DNA of 64,000 nucleotides, from positions 1,612,001 to 1,676,000 of the forward strand of contig JAGMVK010000001.1 of NCBI GenBank assembly GCA_020747065.1. Direction: 5' to 3'. The stretch is from Cadophora sp. MPI-SDFR-AT-0126 (taxonomy: Eukaryota; Ascomycota; Leotiomycetes; Helotiales; Ploettnerulaceae). A model generated the notes under the pieces. It did no database searches. It was not told the DNA's origin and was given only the letters and a program-made list of their open reading frames with translations. A program made the position numbers and the translations under genes. Shown one piece after another: positions 10,565-23,663 of the stretch (position 1 is its first letter; each line of letters begins with the position of its first letter).

Positions 10565-12340
10565 TCAGGGCGAACCGTCCCTTCCATCCTTGGAGCTATA
10601 CCTATCCACTTGTTTACCATGTCTGCTCCTAACGTGCCTAACCAAATTATCGACACGATTGAACGGTCTCCCTTTCCCCTTCGATCGACTGCAGCTTTCC
10701 ACCTCGCAATAAAACTTCGGCCGCGAATGAATGCTATCAACATGTCTCTTCAGATCCTTCGCCAGCGTGAAATAGCTCGGACTACTGCAAAACGTGCACG
10801 TATACGTCAGAGTCTCCGCCTCATTCGACGCAGACGACAGCGACAGGGGTAGCGAAAATGAGTGCTGCTCGTCTGCACTGAAGTCGGAAGTGTTCATCTC
10901 CAATTGTAGAAATCGAGGGTCTTGACGCGGAGTCGGTGGCTCAGGACTCGAGAAAGGGGACGAGGAGGAGGATGATCCGCCAACGTTTGATGCGAGATGA
11001 GCCTGTGAGAGCTGCGCGTTCATCATCACGCCATGATTGAAGATTCGCTGATGTGCAATCTGGATGTTCTCCTCGAGCAAATGACACACCGTGTCGTGGA
11101 TCTCTGTCGATCCCCAACTACCCCGCACTGGATAGCGAGAAGCTCTCCAGAAGCGGAGAGCGTGCGAGGATGGAGTGAGTTGAGGATTTTGGGAGTAGTG
11201 TCGGAACGGGACCAGGAAGTTCGGCGTGTATGGCGCAATGGCTGTTTGTTCGAAGGGAAGAGCATACGTTGTCGTCGAATGCCGTCGCCAGTAGTATAGC
11301 AGCCACTGGATAAAATGCACCGCTGGGGCAAACAGGAAAGTGTTTAGTGGCGTATAGATCTCCGACAGGGGGATATCATTGAGCACATCTTCTCTCAGCC
11401 AGCTTTGCTCCAGGTCATTCTTGATGTCGAGGATCCAGGCATTGCAGTCTTCGAACCAGTCGAGCACGGTTTGCACTTTGTCCTGTTGGCTTTGTGCTGC
11501 TGTCGGAGAGGGTTTGTTGAGTTTGGAGGGGAGGAGGGAGTCGATTGAGGTATGCGGTTGCATTACTTGGGAGAGAAAATCGACCATTCGCGCGCCAATT
11601 GGGGAGAGATCTTGGGGGTTGAGGCTTTGGATTTCGTCGAGAATCTCGCTTGATACTTGGAGCCTGGTTAGTGGGTTAGTGTTTGTTTGGAAGATCTCTC
11701 GGATAAGGTCATCTTGAAGCATAAAACTTGAGGGAGAATATCGAGAGAACACTCTCACCAATCGTTGAGCAAATCCAAGGTCGTCGCAATATATCTCCCA
11801 TCAGGAGAAGGTGGCACGTATTCGGGTATCGAGGAACTGAACTCGGCTATCGACTTGAGCCGACATAGAGCTTCGAATCGGCAGGGTTCGAGAGGATCAT
11901 GAGGGTCGTATCTACAATGATTGAAAAAGGTCAGTAATTACTTCCGGACAGTCGTCTGCGGAATATTCTTGTCGTTGAGAATTCTCAACATCGCTCAATA
12001 GGGAGAAAAAGACAACAGGCGAATAACTCACGCATACGACTGGAAGTACGTTACAATCTTCACACCGGTACCAGTCGCTCGGAAGCGAAGCAATGCCAGC
12101 TTCTGAACTGATTCGCTAGAGAGTGAAACCATGTGGACTAATATCCAGGGGCTACGATTGCGGGGTGTCGGATAGAAAATATGGTTGTTGGGATTGCGGA
12201 CGGTAGCGATGATGAGTGAGAAAGCGGCTGGACCGTAGCTGTACCACAGCACTGAGCAGTGATTCTTGACAGCCTGTAATCACAAAAGCCTAGAGACTTC
12301 GAGCTGCTTAAATGTGGACCTCCAGGTTGGGACATGGCAT
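10565..12340 (-). CDS. C2H2 zinc-finger protein, putative transcription factor
   Basis: Exons on the minus strand are 12032-12273, 11759-11911 and 10565-11663, joined in frame by introns of 120 and 95 nt. The 95-nt intron uses donor GTGAGAG and the acceptor after a CACTAACCAG branch/acceptor block. The N-terminal region (VLWYSYGPAAFSLIIATVRN) matches a conserved fungal module found ahead of zinc fingers. The C-terminus has two fingers, YTCTFC...HVDSIH and FYCEVESC...HVRSRH, then a basic end. A Ser-rich, Pro-rich linker precedes the fingers. The first exon is uncertain: a tentative ATG at 12340 gives seven codons before a poor GTCCAC donor, and a different upstream exon is possible. Probably a nuclear DNA-binding regulator; targets unknown. 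Confidence 0.7.
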
Positions 12341-13127
12341 ATTCTAAGGACCTCAGACTCAGCTGACGTTGACGCTTGTCCAGAGGCTGCTGAGTTGGCT
12401 TGATGATTAAGAGCGCAAGAGCTCCTCTTCGTTTCTGGGACCCCACCATCAACTGTAGCCCTGCGGCTGCTTACCGCAAGCATCCAGCCCAAAGGAGTTA
12501 TTGTGACTACGAATCGATTTGACTGGACTGAGAAGCGCCTCGGCTCGTCTATTTTTCTACGCGTTATGCAGGTCATTGGGGGCTAGGTCCTTATCCTTAG
12601 CTCCCGATATGCTTCTATATCTTAATTCCGACGCAGGTCAGATCTATAAACTGATAATGAGCTGCTGATTGTAGTATTTCGAGCTTCACTTTCGTGTCGA
12701 AAACTTCCTTTCGACCGTTGAGAGGAGACATCACCGGCCTGGCCGATCCTCGGGGTTACTCTCGGAAAATCTGCCTCGCGGAAGAGAGCGTCGAACTTCA
12801 ACAGGTATTACCATTGGAAGGTTGTCATCAGACGGAAAAACCACGGACTGATTCCTTCGGTCGGAGCTCAATTCTCCTGTGTATTCGCACTTTCGTCTCC
12901 TATTTCTGTTGTGGTTGTTGGTATTTTCGTCGTGTGAAGGTTTGTTGGGAGCGCCCTCGGCTATTCAGCAGGTCACGATTGGAACGCGAGTGCCGATGGC
13001 GCATCTGGGCGGTGAATACCAGTGACCTGATAAGGCTGCCTGCCTTACCTTGGACAATATCTTTACTTGGAATCATTAGAGTTCTGCTAAGTTTGGCTTT
13101 GATTTCTGGCTCATTCATCAGATCGAC
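12341..13127. other. Divergent region, zinc-finger and HET genes
   Basis: Probably contains the unresolved 5' exon(s) of the zinc-finger gene up to about 12576 on the minus strand, and the HET gene promoter on the plus strand. No element was recognised with confidence. Confidence 0.4.
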
Positions 13128-14906
13128 ATGAGGCTGCTGGATACTTCCACCCTGGCACTGCACTCTTTCGTGGGAGATGACACTCCTCCATACGCAATAT
13201 TGTCTCATACATGGGGCGCCGAAGAGGTTTCGTTCCAGGATATGCTCAGTCTTCAGAATCCAGTCAATCAGACGTTCGACTTTAGAGGTGCACAAGCTCA
13301 GAAGCTCGTATCGGACATCAAAAATAGAGCGGGGTATCACAAGATTGAGCAGTGTTGTGCCCAAGCACTGAAGGACGGCCATGAATATGCGTGGGTCGAT
13401 ACTTGCTGCATAGACAAGACGAATAGTGCCGAGTTATCGGAGGCAATCAACTCGATGTTCAGGTGGTACCAAGTTGCAGATGAGTGCTACGCCCACTTGG
13501 AGGATATTGAACCTGGCTCTGACCTCAGTCTGCTTGGTGAGAGTCGGTGGTTCACCAGAGGATGGACACTTCAGGAGCTTATTGCACCATCAAGTGTCAT
13601 CTTCTTTGATCGTCTTTGGTTGAAAATTGGAGACAAATTCACACTCAGCGAAATCATTGAGTCGCAAACTGGTATCCCATTTGATATTCTTCTCGCCTAT
13701 GAATCAGTATTCATGGACTACAGCATAGCTCAGGTTATGTCTTGGGCATCGAAGAGATGCACAACAAGGGGCGAAGATAGGGCCTATTCTCTCCTAGGAC
13801 TTTTCCAAGTATCCATGCCGATGCTATATGGTGAAGGATCGGTGCAGGCTTTCCGCAGGGTAAAGTAAAGTTCATGTTCAAGCTTCAAAATTTCCTCAGA
13901 CGTGTCAAGCTGACTATCATTACCAATAAAGCTTCAACTCGAGATTATAAAAACATCAATCGACCACTCGATCTTTGCTTGGGTGGGAGATGGGGGTTTC
14001 CAGACTTGGGAAAGCCCATTTGCAAAGACTCCCGATGTGTTCAGCACGTGTGGAGACATTGTGACTGACACCGAAGCCCACAATATGTCTTATGAAATGA
14101 CCAATCTTGGTCTACATATTAGACTTTTGGTATCTCCTGAGGTATCTCGGACAGTCCCTAATTCAATAGTTGGAGACGGCTTGGGTAACTTCCGCTGGGC
14201 TGGTCTGAACTGCATGCGAATCCGTGGAGGGCCACCCATCGGGATCTGGCTGGAGGAGTTGGCTCTGCACAAGCACCACAACGCCACTGGGCAGTATATG
14301 CGGACAAACTCTCAAGAGCTTTGCCCGGACATTGACACTCTTCCTCTCCAACTAACCGAAATCTACTTCATTGATCCAGACCGGCAAGTTTTGCGTGGCC
14401 TTGGAGCTTTTCGTCAAAGGCGGCAGGAGCTGCAAATTGACAAGATCTGCTCGATTCATCTTGCTGGAATAAGACGCTCCACTTACAGACTTCATTATGT
14501 GGACGTTTGGGCCTTGGAGGACTCTTCTCAGCTCTTGGACACAGGAGAATTGGTCCACGTAAGGATACCTAATATTGGACGAGGGACGCTTTTGTTCAAA
14601 AACACAGCTGACGATCTGTTCGGCCTCGTGCTAGATCTGAAGGCAGACGGTATCACCTGGGCCCTTGCATGTTCATTCCCCGGTAGTGAAGACGATCTCG
14701 AAGAAGATATCGAACACGTCCATCATATGATTGAAAATGAGCCAGATCTACAAGGGGGATTTTTGAAGTATGGCGATAAAGCTACAGGTTCCTTTACGGC
14801 AGACCACAGTCTCTCTTTGAGAGTTTACCATTCCATCGTTTCTGGGGAGCTGGGGTTCGCTATGCAAATATTCTTCTTTGCAAGAAAAGAAGACCTCAAA
14901 AATTAG
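13128..14906 (+). CDS. Heterokaryon incompatibility (HET) domain protein
   Basis: Exons 13128-13859 and 13932-14906 give 568 residues. HET domains are fungal allorecognition modules that trigger cell death after fusion of unlike strains. The N-terminal HET signature is complete: MRLLDTSTL, YAILSHTWG at 22-30, YAWVDTCCID, the SEAINSMFRWY block, SRWFTRGWTLQELIAP and the MPMLYGEG...AFRR end block. Splicing at 13859/13932 restores the usual LQLEIIKTSIDHSIFAW continuation. The ORF itself stops just after 13859, so a naive reading would split the gene. The C-terminal ~300 residues are a beta-rich region of unknown fold, as usual for HET proteins of the HET-E/TOL type. No NACHT or WD repeats follow. 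It looks intact. Confidence 0.88.
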
Positions 14907-17046
14907 GCAAGTATGCAAACCACTGGCCTCAGTGGAAAGGTCAACCCGAAGAGGAGAGTCCCACGAGACTTGAAGGGAGGTGCCAGCATGAGTCTGGGGA
15001 GTGTCTGTGCCAGAGGTCAGCAAGCATTATATTCATCGTCCAAATTGTCAATATGATGCAGGGCATTGACTCAAGTATGTTTACTCTTCGATTCATGTCA
15101 ATCTTTCCAAAGAAATTCCTACTGATTTGCGTCATCTGCTAGACTGTAGACAGCACACCAAAAGCTGGACTAAAATTCGTTCGCGGGAATAATCCATCGA
15201 TTGCACCTGCCAATTCGCCAACATTTCATGTTCTTCTCGCGAAGCTTCTTGAAATCGGATGGCTGACAACACACTGAGGACTCGATCTCTTTTTTGTAGC
15301 CCAAGATTCCGCATCGATTTTCGCAGGAAAATACTCCAAGGCCAAGCCGCATATCTTCATCGATACGAACTCACCTCTCGGATTCTGACCAAGCCAAACC
15401 ACTTCAGATGAACAGTTCTTCGTTGAATGCCACGGAAAGCAGGGATTAGATCCAGAATGGTTTCTTTCTGTCATACTGTCACACGTGTGTATCTTGTGCG
15501 ATCGTGGGACAGGCGTCTGGCCATCTGGACAGACGTGCTCCCCACAATGTTGTGCAACCACGCGAATGAGCAATTTAGGCGTGCAGCATCTCCGATACTA
15601 AGACCAGATGGAGACTCCGCCAAAGCCAACTTGCAGTCCCAGCAGCGTCAAATCGAGCCTTTCTACATTTTGTGAAGCATTGAAAGGTATGAAGCTAGAG
15701 CTAGAAACAACCTCACCTGCTCAAACTTGGTTGAGGTGTCATTTCGTTGAGTGCTTTATCAAATCTAGTCTCACCTCTTGAATACAAAAGGATCACGAAT
15801 TCCCAGCCAGCTCTAAACACTGATTTTGTTATCAACGTCGCTGGCTTTCTCTCGTCAGGCTGCTTCTTCTGTTCGCGAGACTGTTGACAGTCGCTTCCCC
15901 TCTTGTATCGAACTCCATTAGGCGAATATGCAGACGTCATTCAGCGACATATGACCCCACTGGCATATCGAAGTCACAGAATCTTATTAAAATATTTCCT
16001 AGGTTTTCAGAAACCAAGCCAATCACCTCAATTATTCGCGGACCTATCTCCGACCTCCAGCCTGCGTTTTCCTAAAGCAAACCTGTAAGCCACAATCGTT
16101 CTATGTTTTACTGCACAACATAACATCCCAACCCTCAAAACCTCCGAACAAGATCAAGGCTCACCTTATCTCATGTTTACCTGGCAAGTCGGCACGATTC
16201 CTCCACAAGAATCTAGTGTTGCCGCGCAACATGCAATCTGCATCCCTGTCTCGGCCTAAAATCGACTCAGAAACATCAGGGCTAGAAGCCAAAATAGTCT
16301 AGTCGACATCTATGGCGGGCTATTTCCCTGACAACGCCATCGCCTAATGGCACGATCCGAAGATAGCGAGGTGCTAACATCTCTGCAGCAGATCTTTAAT
16401 TTTAAATTCTCCGAGACATTGCGTGCGTGGTTGTTGCTAGTGGACACCGGACGAAGCCACGGTTAAGGGACGTTCACTATCTTCGAGGGAACCGAATTCG
16501 CAACTGGACTCTTCGCGGTGAAGATAGTTTGAACTTCATGCTCTATTGGGATTGAGAATATCCTTCAAAGACGTAAGTGAGGCGCCGTCGGGTGTTGGCG
16601 CTCACCAGTGGTCTGCGAGTGCAGCCTTTCTCCTTTCGGTACAATGTTTTGGTCTAGGAATGTGGCATCCTTTAAATAAAGGGAATGCAATGAAGAAGTG
16701 GAGAATTTCAAGGCAGAATTCTCAGCGAGTTCTTGTCTGTTACGAGAGGGACCGAGTTCTTCAATTCTGTTTTAATCATTCAGCATTCTCTCTCAATATT
16801 GAAAATCTCATCATCCGGTCTCCATTTCACTATTTCCTAGCACACGACCGCGACATTCGGTACCAAACAAAATCATCAGCTACGCTACCACGATAATATT
16901 TTATCTTCTATCACACACTCTCCGTGATACTTGGATATCAAAAAACGGTGATCTGGAGAGCGTATCGAACATATTTCTGCCATTTAGCCACTTTTCTCCT
17001 TTGCTCCCTCACCATTCACCATTTCTTCCTTTGCATTTCCACCATC
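14907..17046. other. Gene-poor 2.1 kb gap
   Basis: Only short, mutually overlapping ORFs occur. A 115-residue Cys/Trp-containing minus-strand ORF at 15226-15573 is the longest, and I recognise nothing in it. The last ~150 bp are the pyrimidine-rich leader of the GH81 gene. The gap may hold decayed sequence. Confidence 0.4.
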
Positions 17047-19920
17047 ATGAGAGCATCAGCATGGCTAACTATCTTGGGGGCGATTACAGTTACTGCAACA
17101 CCCCCTAGCAGGAGACAAATTGGTAGTCCGGAGGTCGTGATCACCATAACCGACTTCATAACTGTTACAGCGACGGTAACAGTTTTCGGTGGAGCTGGGG
17201 GCAATTCTCCAACCATACCAGCTGTGATTTCAAATACAGAGATTCCTCTTTCATCCAGAACCGAAAGTCTCGTTCTGATTCCAACTTCAAAGATCACAAC
17301 CGGAGGAGTATTCTTTAGTTCAGTCAGTACTTCGACAGTAACACCAAGCGTGCCTGTCATTACTGCTTCGGCCAGCTCTGGTACTGCTCAAATCCTACCG
17401 ACACTCAGCACTACGAAACCCAACACATCAGGAACTGTCATTACAAGTCTTAACATGACTGGAGTTGCAACTTCAGCACCTCTGATCAGTACCTCCATTT
17501 CTGCACCTACTACGACAATCTCACCAACAGTTCCAGTCACTTCCGTCACCAGCTCAGTAGAGCCCGGTATGCCTTCGCAAAACATCTTCCAACCAGTAGC
17601 GACTGATGCGCCACCATCTGTACTCGGAAACAGAACCGACCATCCGGTTCCCAGGCTTGGAATCCAACCTCAGTCAGCCCCAATTGGCACCAACAAGTTC
17701 TATGACAACTTCTTCCTTGGAAGTCAAACTGCTGCTACCTGGACTCATCCTTACTCGGTCGCTTGGTCCCGAGGGAATGGAGCAGCAAGGAGTTGGGGAA
17801 TGACAATCACACATGTAGACTCTAACCAGAAAGTCTATGGTCCTGATCCCGCCGCAAACCCTGTGAAGTATTACATCAATCCTATAGGTATTCAGTCTCT
17901 AGCTCTTTCGGCCATTGAACTTGGAGACTCGACCGCGATATCGATGGACTCGCTCACTGCATTCTCCGCGAACGTAAACCTGTCGCCAAAGATCGGAGCA
18001 GCTCCAGTCATTACCTTTCCTCTAGTGCAAGGGATGGGCTTTGTGACTGGAATCTATACTGGCGGGACACCTATCCTACAGACTGGCGTCTTCTTCCGTT
18101 CACTCACCAAATCTTCAAAGAACCCAAAGCCAGGTGTGACCAAATACACTATTCTTTTAGAAGACGGCAAGACATGGCTTCTGTACGCTTACTCGACAAA
18201 TGGAGCGGGGCTTGAGTTTACAGTAGTGAATAATGGTCTTGCTCAGGCGACTTCCAATTTCAATGGCATCATTCAGATTGCGAAGAACCCCGGCAATGCG
18301 GAATCTTTATATGATGCTGCTTGTGGATCTTATGCCACCAGTGCAAGCATCTCGGGAAGGACTAATGGCTCTGCTGCTGCTTACACATTGTCCTTCTCGA
18401 AGGGCGGCCTAGCAAATACTACTCTTACTATGTTCGCTCTCCCACATCATATTCAATCCATGTCTCCTAGAACGTCATCGGAAATGACGAATGTCCAATT
18501 GGCCACAACGACCAAGGGTATGGCAACAGCTATCACTGCCGACTCCTGGACTATGGAGGAAATCCTTCCTACCACCATGGGATTTGCCCCTTGGAGTCCG
18601 CAGATTGGAGTTGAGAGAAGCACGCTCTCATCTTCTGCTATCGCTACTATCCAATCGATTGCCGCAAGCGAAGTTTCACAGGACATGAACGCCCAGTCCA
18701 ATCTCGACTCCATGTATTATAGTGGGAAGGTGTGCTCATCTACACTCTTGGGTGAAAATATACTAATCTGAGTAATAGGCACTGGCCAAGTTCGCTGGGA
18801 TCGTGTACACTCTTCACGATCTCGTTGGTAATAAGTCACTTGCTCAGGCTGGTCTGAACAATCTAAAGGAAGCATTCGCAAGATTCACATCCAACACCCA
18901 ATCTTTCCCGCTCGTATATGAGACGGCCTGGGGTGGCATTGTGTCTAGCGCATCTTACATTACCGGTGACTCAGGCGTGGACTTTGGAAACACCTACTAC
19001 AACGACCATCATTTCCAGTTCGTAACCCCCTGCCCGTCTCTTAACCTCCAAATCCAACCTGATTAAAAACAACACATGCTAACTTCCCCGCCCAGCTACG
19101 GATACTTTATCTATGCAGCCTCCATAATCGGCTACCTCGATCCAACTTGGCTCCCGGCAAATAAAGCCTGGGTCAACGCCCTTGTCCGCGACATCGCGAA
19201 TCCCTCCTCCTCAGACCGGTACTTCCCCGTCTCTCGCAACTTCGACTGGTACCACGGACACAGCTGGGCACACGGTCTGTACGAATCCTTCGACGGTAAA
19301 GACCAAGAGTCTTCATCCGAAGACAGTATGTCCGCCTACGCACTCAAGATGTGGGGACGCACAATCGGCGATGCCAACCTCGAAGCTCGCGGGAACTTGC
19401 AGCTCGCCATCATAGCTCGCTCCCTACAGAACTATTACTTGTACACATCCGGCAATGCGATCCAGCCCGCAAACTTCATCGGTAACAAAGTCGCTGGTAT
19501 CCTCTTCGAGAATAAAGTCGATCATACGACGTACTTCGGTAACAACATTGAGTTCGTCCAGGGTATTCACATGCTGCCTCTCCTGCCTAGCTCGGCATTG
19601 ACACGGACGAGGACGTTCGTTCAGCAGGAGTGGGATACTTATTTCTCGAACGGGAGAGCGGATGCTGCTGATGGAGGATGGAGAGGTGTCTTGTATGCCA
19701 ATCTCGCCTTGAGCAATCCGCAAGCGGCGTGGAGATTTTTCAGTCAGGACGGATTTGATGTTAGTTGGTTGGATGGAGGCGCTAGTCGGACGTGGTATTT
19801 GGCGCTTGCTGCTGGTGAGTGAACTTAATTATATTCTCTCTTCCTCGAGACCGGCGTACCCAAAGCACGGTCGAATCGATTTACTGACTGTTCACACTTG
19901 TAGGACTTGGTGGAGCTTAA
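17047..19920 (+). CDS. Secreted endo-1,3-beta-glucanase, GH81
   Basis: Hydrolyses beta-1,3-glucan; fungal GH81 enzymes act in cell separation and wall remodelling (Eng1 type). Exons are 17047-18729, 18779-19017, 19096-19814 and 19904-19920, giving 885 residues. The ATG at 17047 starts a signal peptide (MRASAWLTILGAITVTATP). A Ser/Thr-rich, probably O-glycosylated stalk of about 170 residues follows. The GH81 domain begins near NIFQPVATDAPP and shows LGIQPQSAPIGTNKFYDNF, the spliced NDHHFHYGYFIYAA block and the catalytic-glutamate region DGKDQESSSEDSMSAY. The NDHHFHYGYF reading depends on the GTTCGT donor at 19018, not the GTAACC four bases downstream. The 17-nt last exon adds LGGA and the stop. 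No GPI signal or CBM is seen. Confidence 0.93.
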
Positions 19921-21537
19921 CTCCCTCCATCTCCACCGGACTCAGCAACCAGCGACAAGCACTAATGAGCAGCGTGCGATATGGGATGAGAAATGAAAAT
20001 GCAGTACTGGAATTTACCATGTTTATGACGCCACCGCACCACCATCGGACTCGATAATCGACATGGTATGCGGACGAATGGGCCAAGGAAAAGGGCAGTG
20101 AGATGGAGAACTTAGTAGAAGGGATAGACTCGGGGTTTCGGATATGTATTATTTTTCTTCTTCGCGGTTATGACTTCTGAATCTGCTCGTCACAGCGAGG
20201 GATAGAAAGAGAGATGAGATTGGCTTTGTGGCCCTAACCTAGGCAGAGTACTTTTTGTGGAACTCTGTCAAGTACAGAAACAAGAAGGATATTATCAAAG
20301 GCTAAGGAGAAGTGTCTTATGATTCAATAATCGCTTCTTTACTCGCCTGCTTGCTTCAGTGTATTTCGCTAGAAAACAGGGGCTAGTAAATAAAAAAGTT
20401 GAAGAAGTTCAAGTTGTATTCGATCATTAGTATTAATCCCTTTCATATCTCAATTACCTATCTGTTTACTAGAAAAGTTTATATCCTATCCTTGGAAGCA
20501 GATCGATCTGATTCTTTAACCGGGTTCACGTATCATCGAAATCATGATTTCGGATCTTGAAATGTCTTTCTCGTCTTACTAAGAATATCCTTAATCAAGC
20601 CACTAAAGTAAATTAAATAATAATCCAAGATTCAAACGAAATAACGGAATAATTAATCTGATTATGTCGATTAAAACACTAGCCTAAGATTCTACTTTAT
20701 CTTGAAAATATCTTACACTTCACAAACCCATTTTCCCTCTCTATTTTAAATCGTCTTTCTCACTTTTCCTTGACTTGTGCCCCCTCTCAGCTTCCACTCT
20801 CTCAATTCCCCTTCTTGATTTCGCCCTCCTTCCATGTTCCCGGTCAGAAAATCGACATTCAAAATGATAATGTTAATGGAATATGTGAGTACTTCAGCCT
20901 TACTCACCAACACCAGCAAGTTCATAAATACAAAGTGGTATGAAGCACTTTCGCATTTGGTAGTTTCGATAGAATTTTTTTTCTTATCATGTTGCATTAA
21001 ACCAGACCTATTCCTCTCACCCTCTCATTTACTCAGCCATCATCTCCATTTATTCACCTCTTCAACTGCTTAATGAACATGGTATCGATCTCCATAACAC
21101 CCCTTTTCCCTCCTCCGCTCGGTAATACTCGCTGAACAACGTCGGACGCAACAACAAAATATACAAATGAGAAACACGTCCATGTCAAAACGAACACGCC
21201 AACAAATAGCAGACAGACGGACACACAGGGACTCCGCGCCCTCCACGTATTCTCTTAATCATACATATCTCAACCCAAAATGCATCAAGATTCCAAGTCC
21301 AAATCCAAATCCGGGTCGATTTCCAGAGGAGAAGAAAAAGCAGCGTTTGTGATCAATGATTATTTCCACTTCCACTTCCAGTTTCTGAACTCACTCCCTC
21401 GCTGCCCTTCGTTCCGCATATCTACAATGACAGAGGCTTCGTTCCCCACGGACCAGGTCAAGTCGCTTGCGAATAGACTCATAGCAGAACCAATTTAGCC
21501 TGCGTCCATATTCAGTCTCCAAACAAGATTCGAAAGC
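19921..21537. other. Convergent region with AT-rich block
   Basis: The 1.6 kb between GH81 and vcx1 has no recognisable gene. About 20380-20760 is distinctly AT-rich, with many TA and TAAT words, unlike its neighbours. ORFs of 60-83 codons around 20746-21498 look accidental. Confidence 0.45.
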
Positions 21538-23663
21538 CTAGAACCCAGCGGAACTGGCCACAGCCCAGAATGAACGGGCTACGATATTCGCCTTCTCGGG
21601 AGCGCCCTGCTTGTCACCGGTTGCATCGTCGGGGTATACCAAGAACGCAAGAGCGATTATGATATAGAGCCCAAGGAGCTAAAAAAGTCAATAATATTCA
21701 CATTAGGGAAAAGCAGTAGAGAATGCTTACCATAGCTCCTTCAAGATAGTTGCTTTTCCCATCTTGAATCACGTAGGTGACGACAAGGACACTCAAGAAG
21801 AATACGACGGTCTCGAAAAGCTCGAAGTGAAGTGTCATGGGTACGTCGATAGCCCAGCCGAGAAGGACCAGAGCAGGAGTGACGAGAAGGGCGATCTGCA
21901 TAGAGCTACCAATTGCAACACCCATAGCCAAATCCATCTTATCCTTCAATGCGACCACAATAGCAGTGACGTGCTCGGCGGCGTTGCCGACAATCGGAAG
22001 GAGAATCAATCCAATGAAGGTCTTGGAGATATGTGCAGTCTCGACGAGAGAATCAATAGATCCGACAAGATACTCGGCGCATACTGCTACTGCAATAGTG
22101 ACGACCAAGAGAACACCACCAGCTGCCCAAGGACTCAATTGTGGCTCCTCCTCCTCTCCATCTTCGTCTTCTGCCGCCGTCTCGGCATCGAAGAGATTGG
22201 CGTGTGTGCGAAGTTGGAAAAAGAGATACATAACGTAAAGGATGAGAAGAATGATTGCTGTTCCATGGGATAGGACGATAATGTTCTTCTCGGCACTCTC
22301 CTTCGAGTTTGCCATCGCAGCATACAACTGTCTAGTTGTTAGTAGGCTTTCAACGCAACATGGTATGATGGACTTACTGTAGCTGGAATGATGAGAGAAG
22401 CGGCCGCAACTGTCATCAAAGAAGACATTGTAGATGCGACGGTCGAATTGAAATCTTGTTCAATACCTTGCGCTGTTCCTGTCCTAGTATTGTGAATGCC
22501 ACCTGCCAAAAAGCAGCATCCAAGTACAAGGAGCATATTGGAGAGGATACTTCCCAACATACTAGATTGAACAATTCGAACCTGGTTGTCCTTCAATGCC
22601 ACGACACTGACCTATATTTTGGTTAGAGAATGGTGAATTTATAGTCAGATCATACATACGATCAGCTCAACAGCATTTCCAAACGTCGCATTCAAAAGAC
22701 CACCCATTGTTTGACCGAGCTTCATGGATATCTCTTCAGTCGCAAACGAGAGGACGGCGGCGAGCGGTACGATGGCAAAGAAATTGAGAATGAAAACAGT
22801 CGTGGGATTCCAGCCCATTGCGCCAGCAACTATACCCAACGGTACGAAGACCAGGAGGACATTAACATAGTTGCTGTACAATGTCACTTTAGTAGCTTGC
22901 ACGACTTGTGCAGGAACCCTCACGAACTTGTTCTCACTCTCCAATCCCGCCGTATGGTTCTTGTGCGCAAAGAACTCGAAGAATGCCGTCAACGAGCTCT
23001 TTCTGCGATTGGCGTCCCCATTCTCTCGTCCGCTCACCAGACCCGTGGTCTCCGTCGCCGTGCCGTTCGGTGCGTTCGTCATATCGGTGCTTGTGCGTTT
23101 ACCAAAACCTCCAGATCTCGCGCGCTGCAATTCTTTGCGGAATGGCGATGCTGCTGTATATCATTGAAACCCAACGTTCGAAGTCAGCCCAAGAATCTGT
23201 CCTGTCAAAGAAAGTTTTTCTGTATGTGTCTTGGCCAATGGGCAGTGCTGGTTTGGTCTGCTGCTTGGTTCTTGTCTTTAAATCGAACAATGACGGAAGG
23301 AATGTCGAGGAGTGGGAAGGTCGATGTTCAATATAATGTCGCCGGCATCAAGCTCTTGCGACGGCTCTGGCTGCACTGCAGAATATACCGGAGCTTTTCG
23401 TTCTTGTGAGGGGTATTGAAGCAAGAAAAAGCTGGGGGAGAGCCGGCGTATTGTATGAAAAGGAAGAAAAGGTGTGAGTGCAGTGCAGTGCAAGTGCAGG
23501 TGTGGACGAGAGGTACTGGCGGAAAAAGAGCTGGGCTCTTGTCGTGGCAGACTAGGCGCAACTTGACCTGCCAAGGGCAATAGAGAACGTGCGAAGAGTC
23601 ATTGATTGGGCTATTGGCCTATGGAGAGATCGGACAAGGGAAGGGGGGCAACTTACAAACCAT
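21538..23663 (-). CDS. vcx1: Vacuolar Ca2+/H+ exchanger (CAX family)
   Basis: Low-affinity antiporter that loads Ca2+ into the vacuole using the proton gradient. Minus-strand exons are 22660-23150, 22378-22611, 21731-22327 and 21538-21678, with a likely 7-nt first exon at 23657-23663. The model gives 489 residues in frame. Both CAX ion-binding repeats are seen: [16 protein letters not shown] in exon 2 and [20 protein letters not shown] in the third large exon. About 11 hydrophobic helices are separated mid-protein by an acidic loop ([11 protein letters not shown]), typical of the family. The start is the weak point. ATG-GTT-T at 23663 with a perfect GTAAGT donor joins in phase to a tandem CAGCAG acceptor at 23151-23156; otherwise the first ATG is at 23082. 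Confidence 0.85.

Noticed and set aside
13874..14068. Separate small ORF inside the HET gene
   Set aside because: It spans the intron 13860-13931 and is out of frame with the conserved DHSIFAW block; splicing explains the region.
15226..15573. 115-codon Cys/Trp-containing minus-strand ORF in the gene-poor gap
   Set aside because: No start context, no recognisable domain and no flanking exon found; could be chance or a relic.
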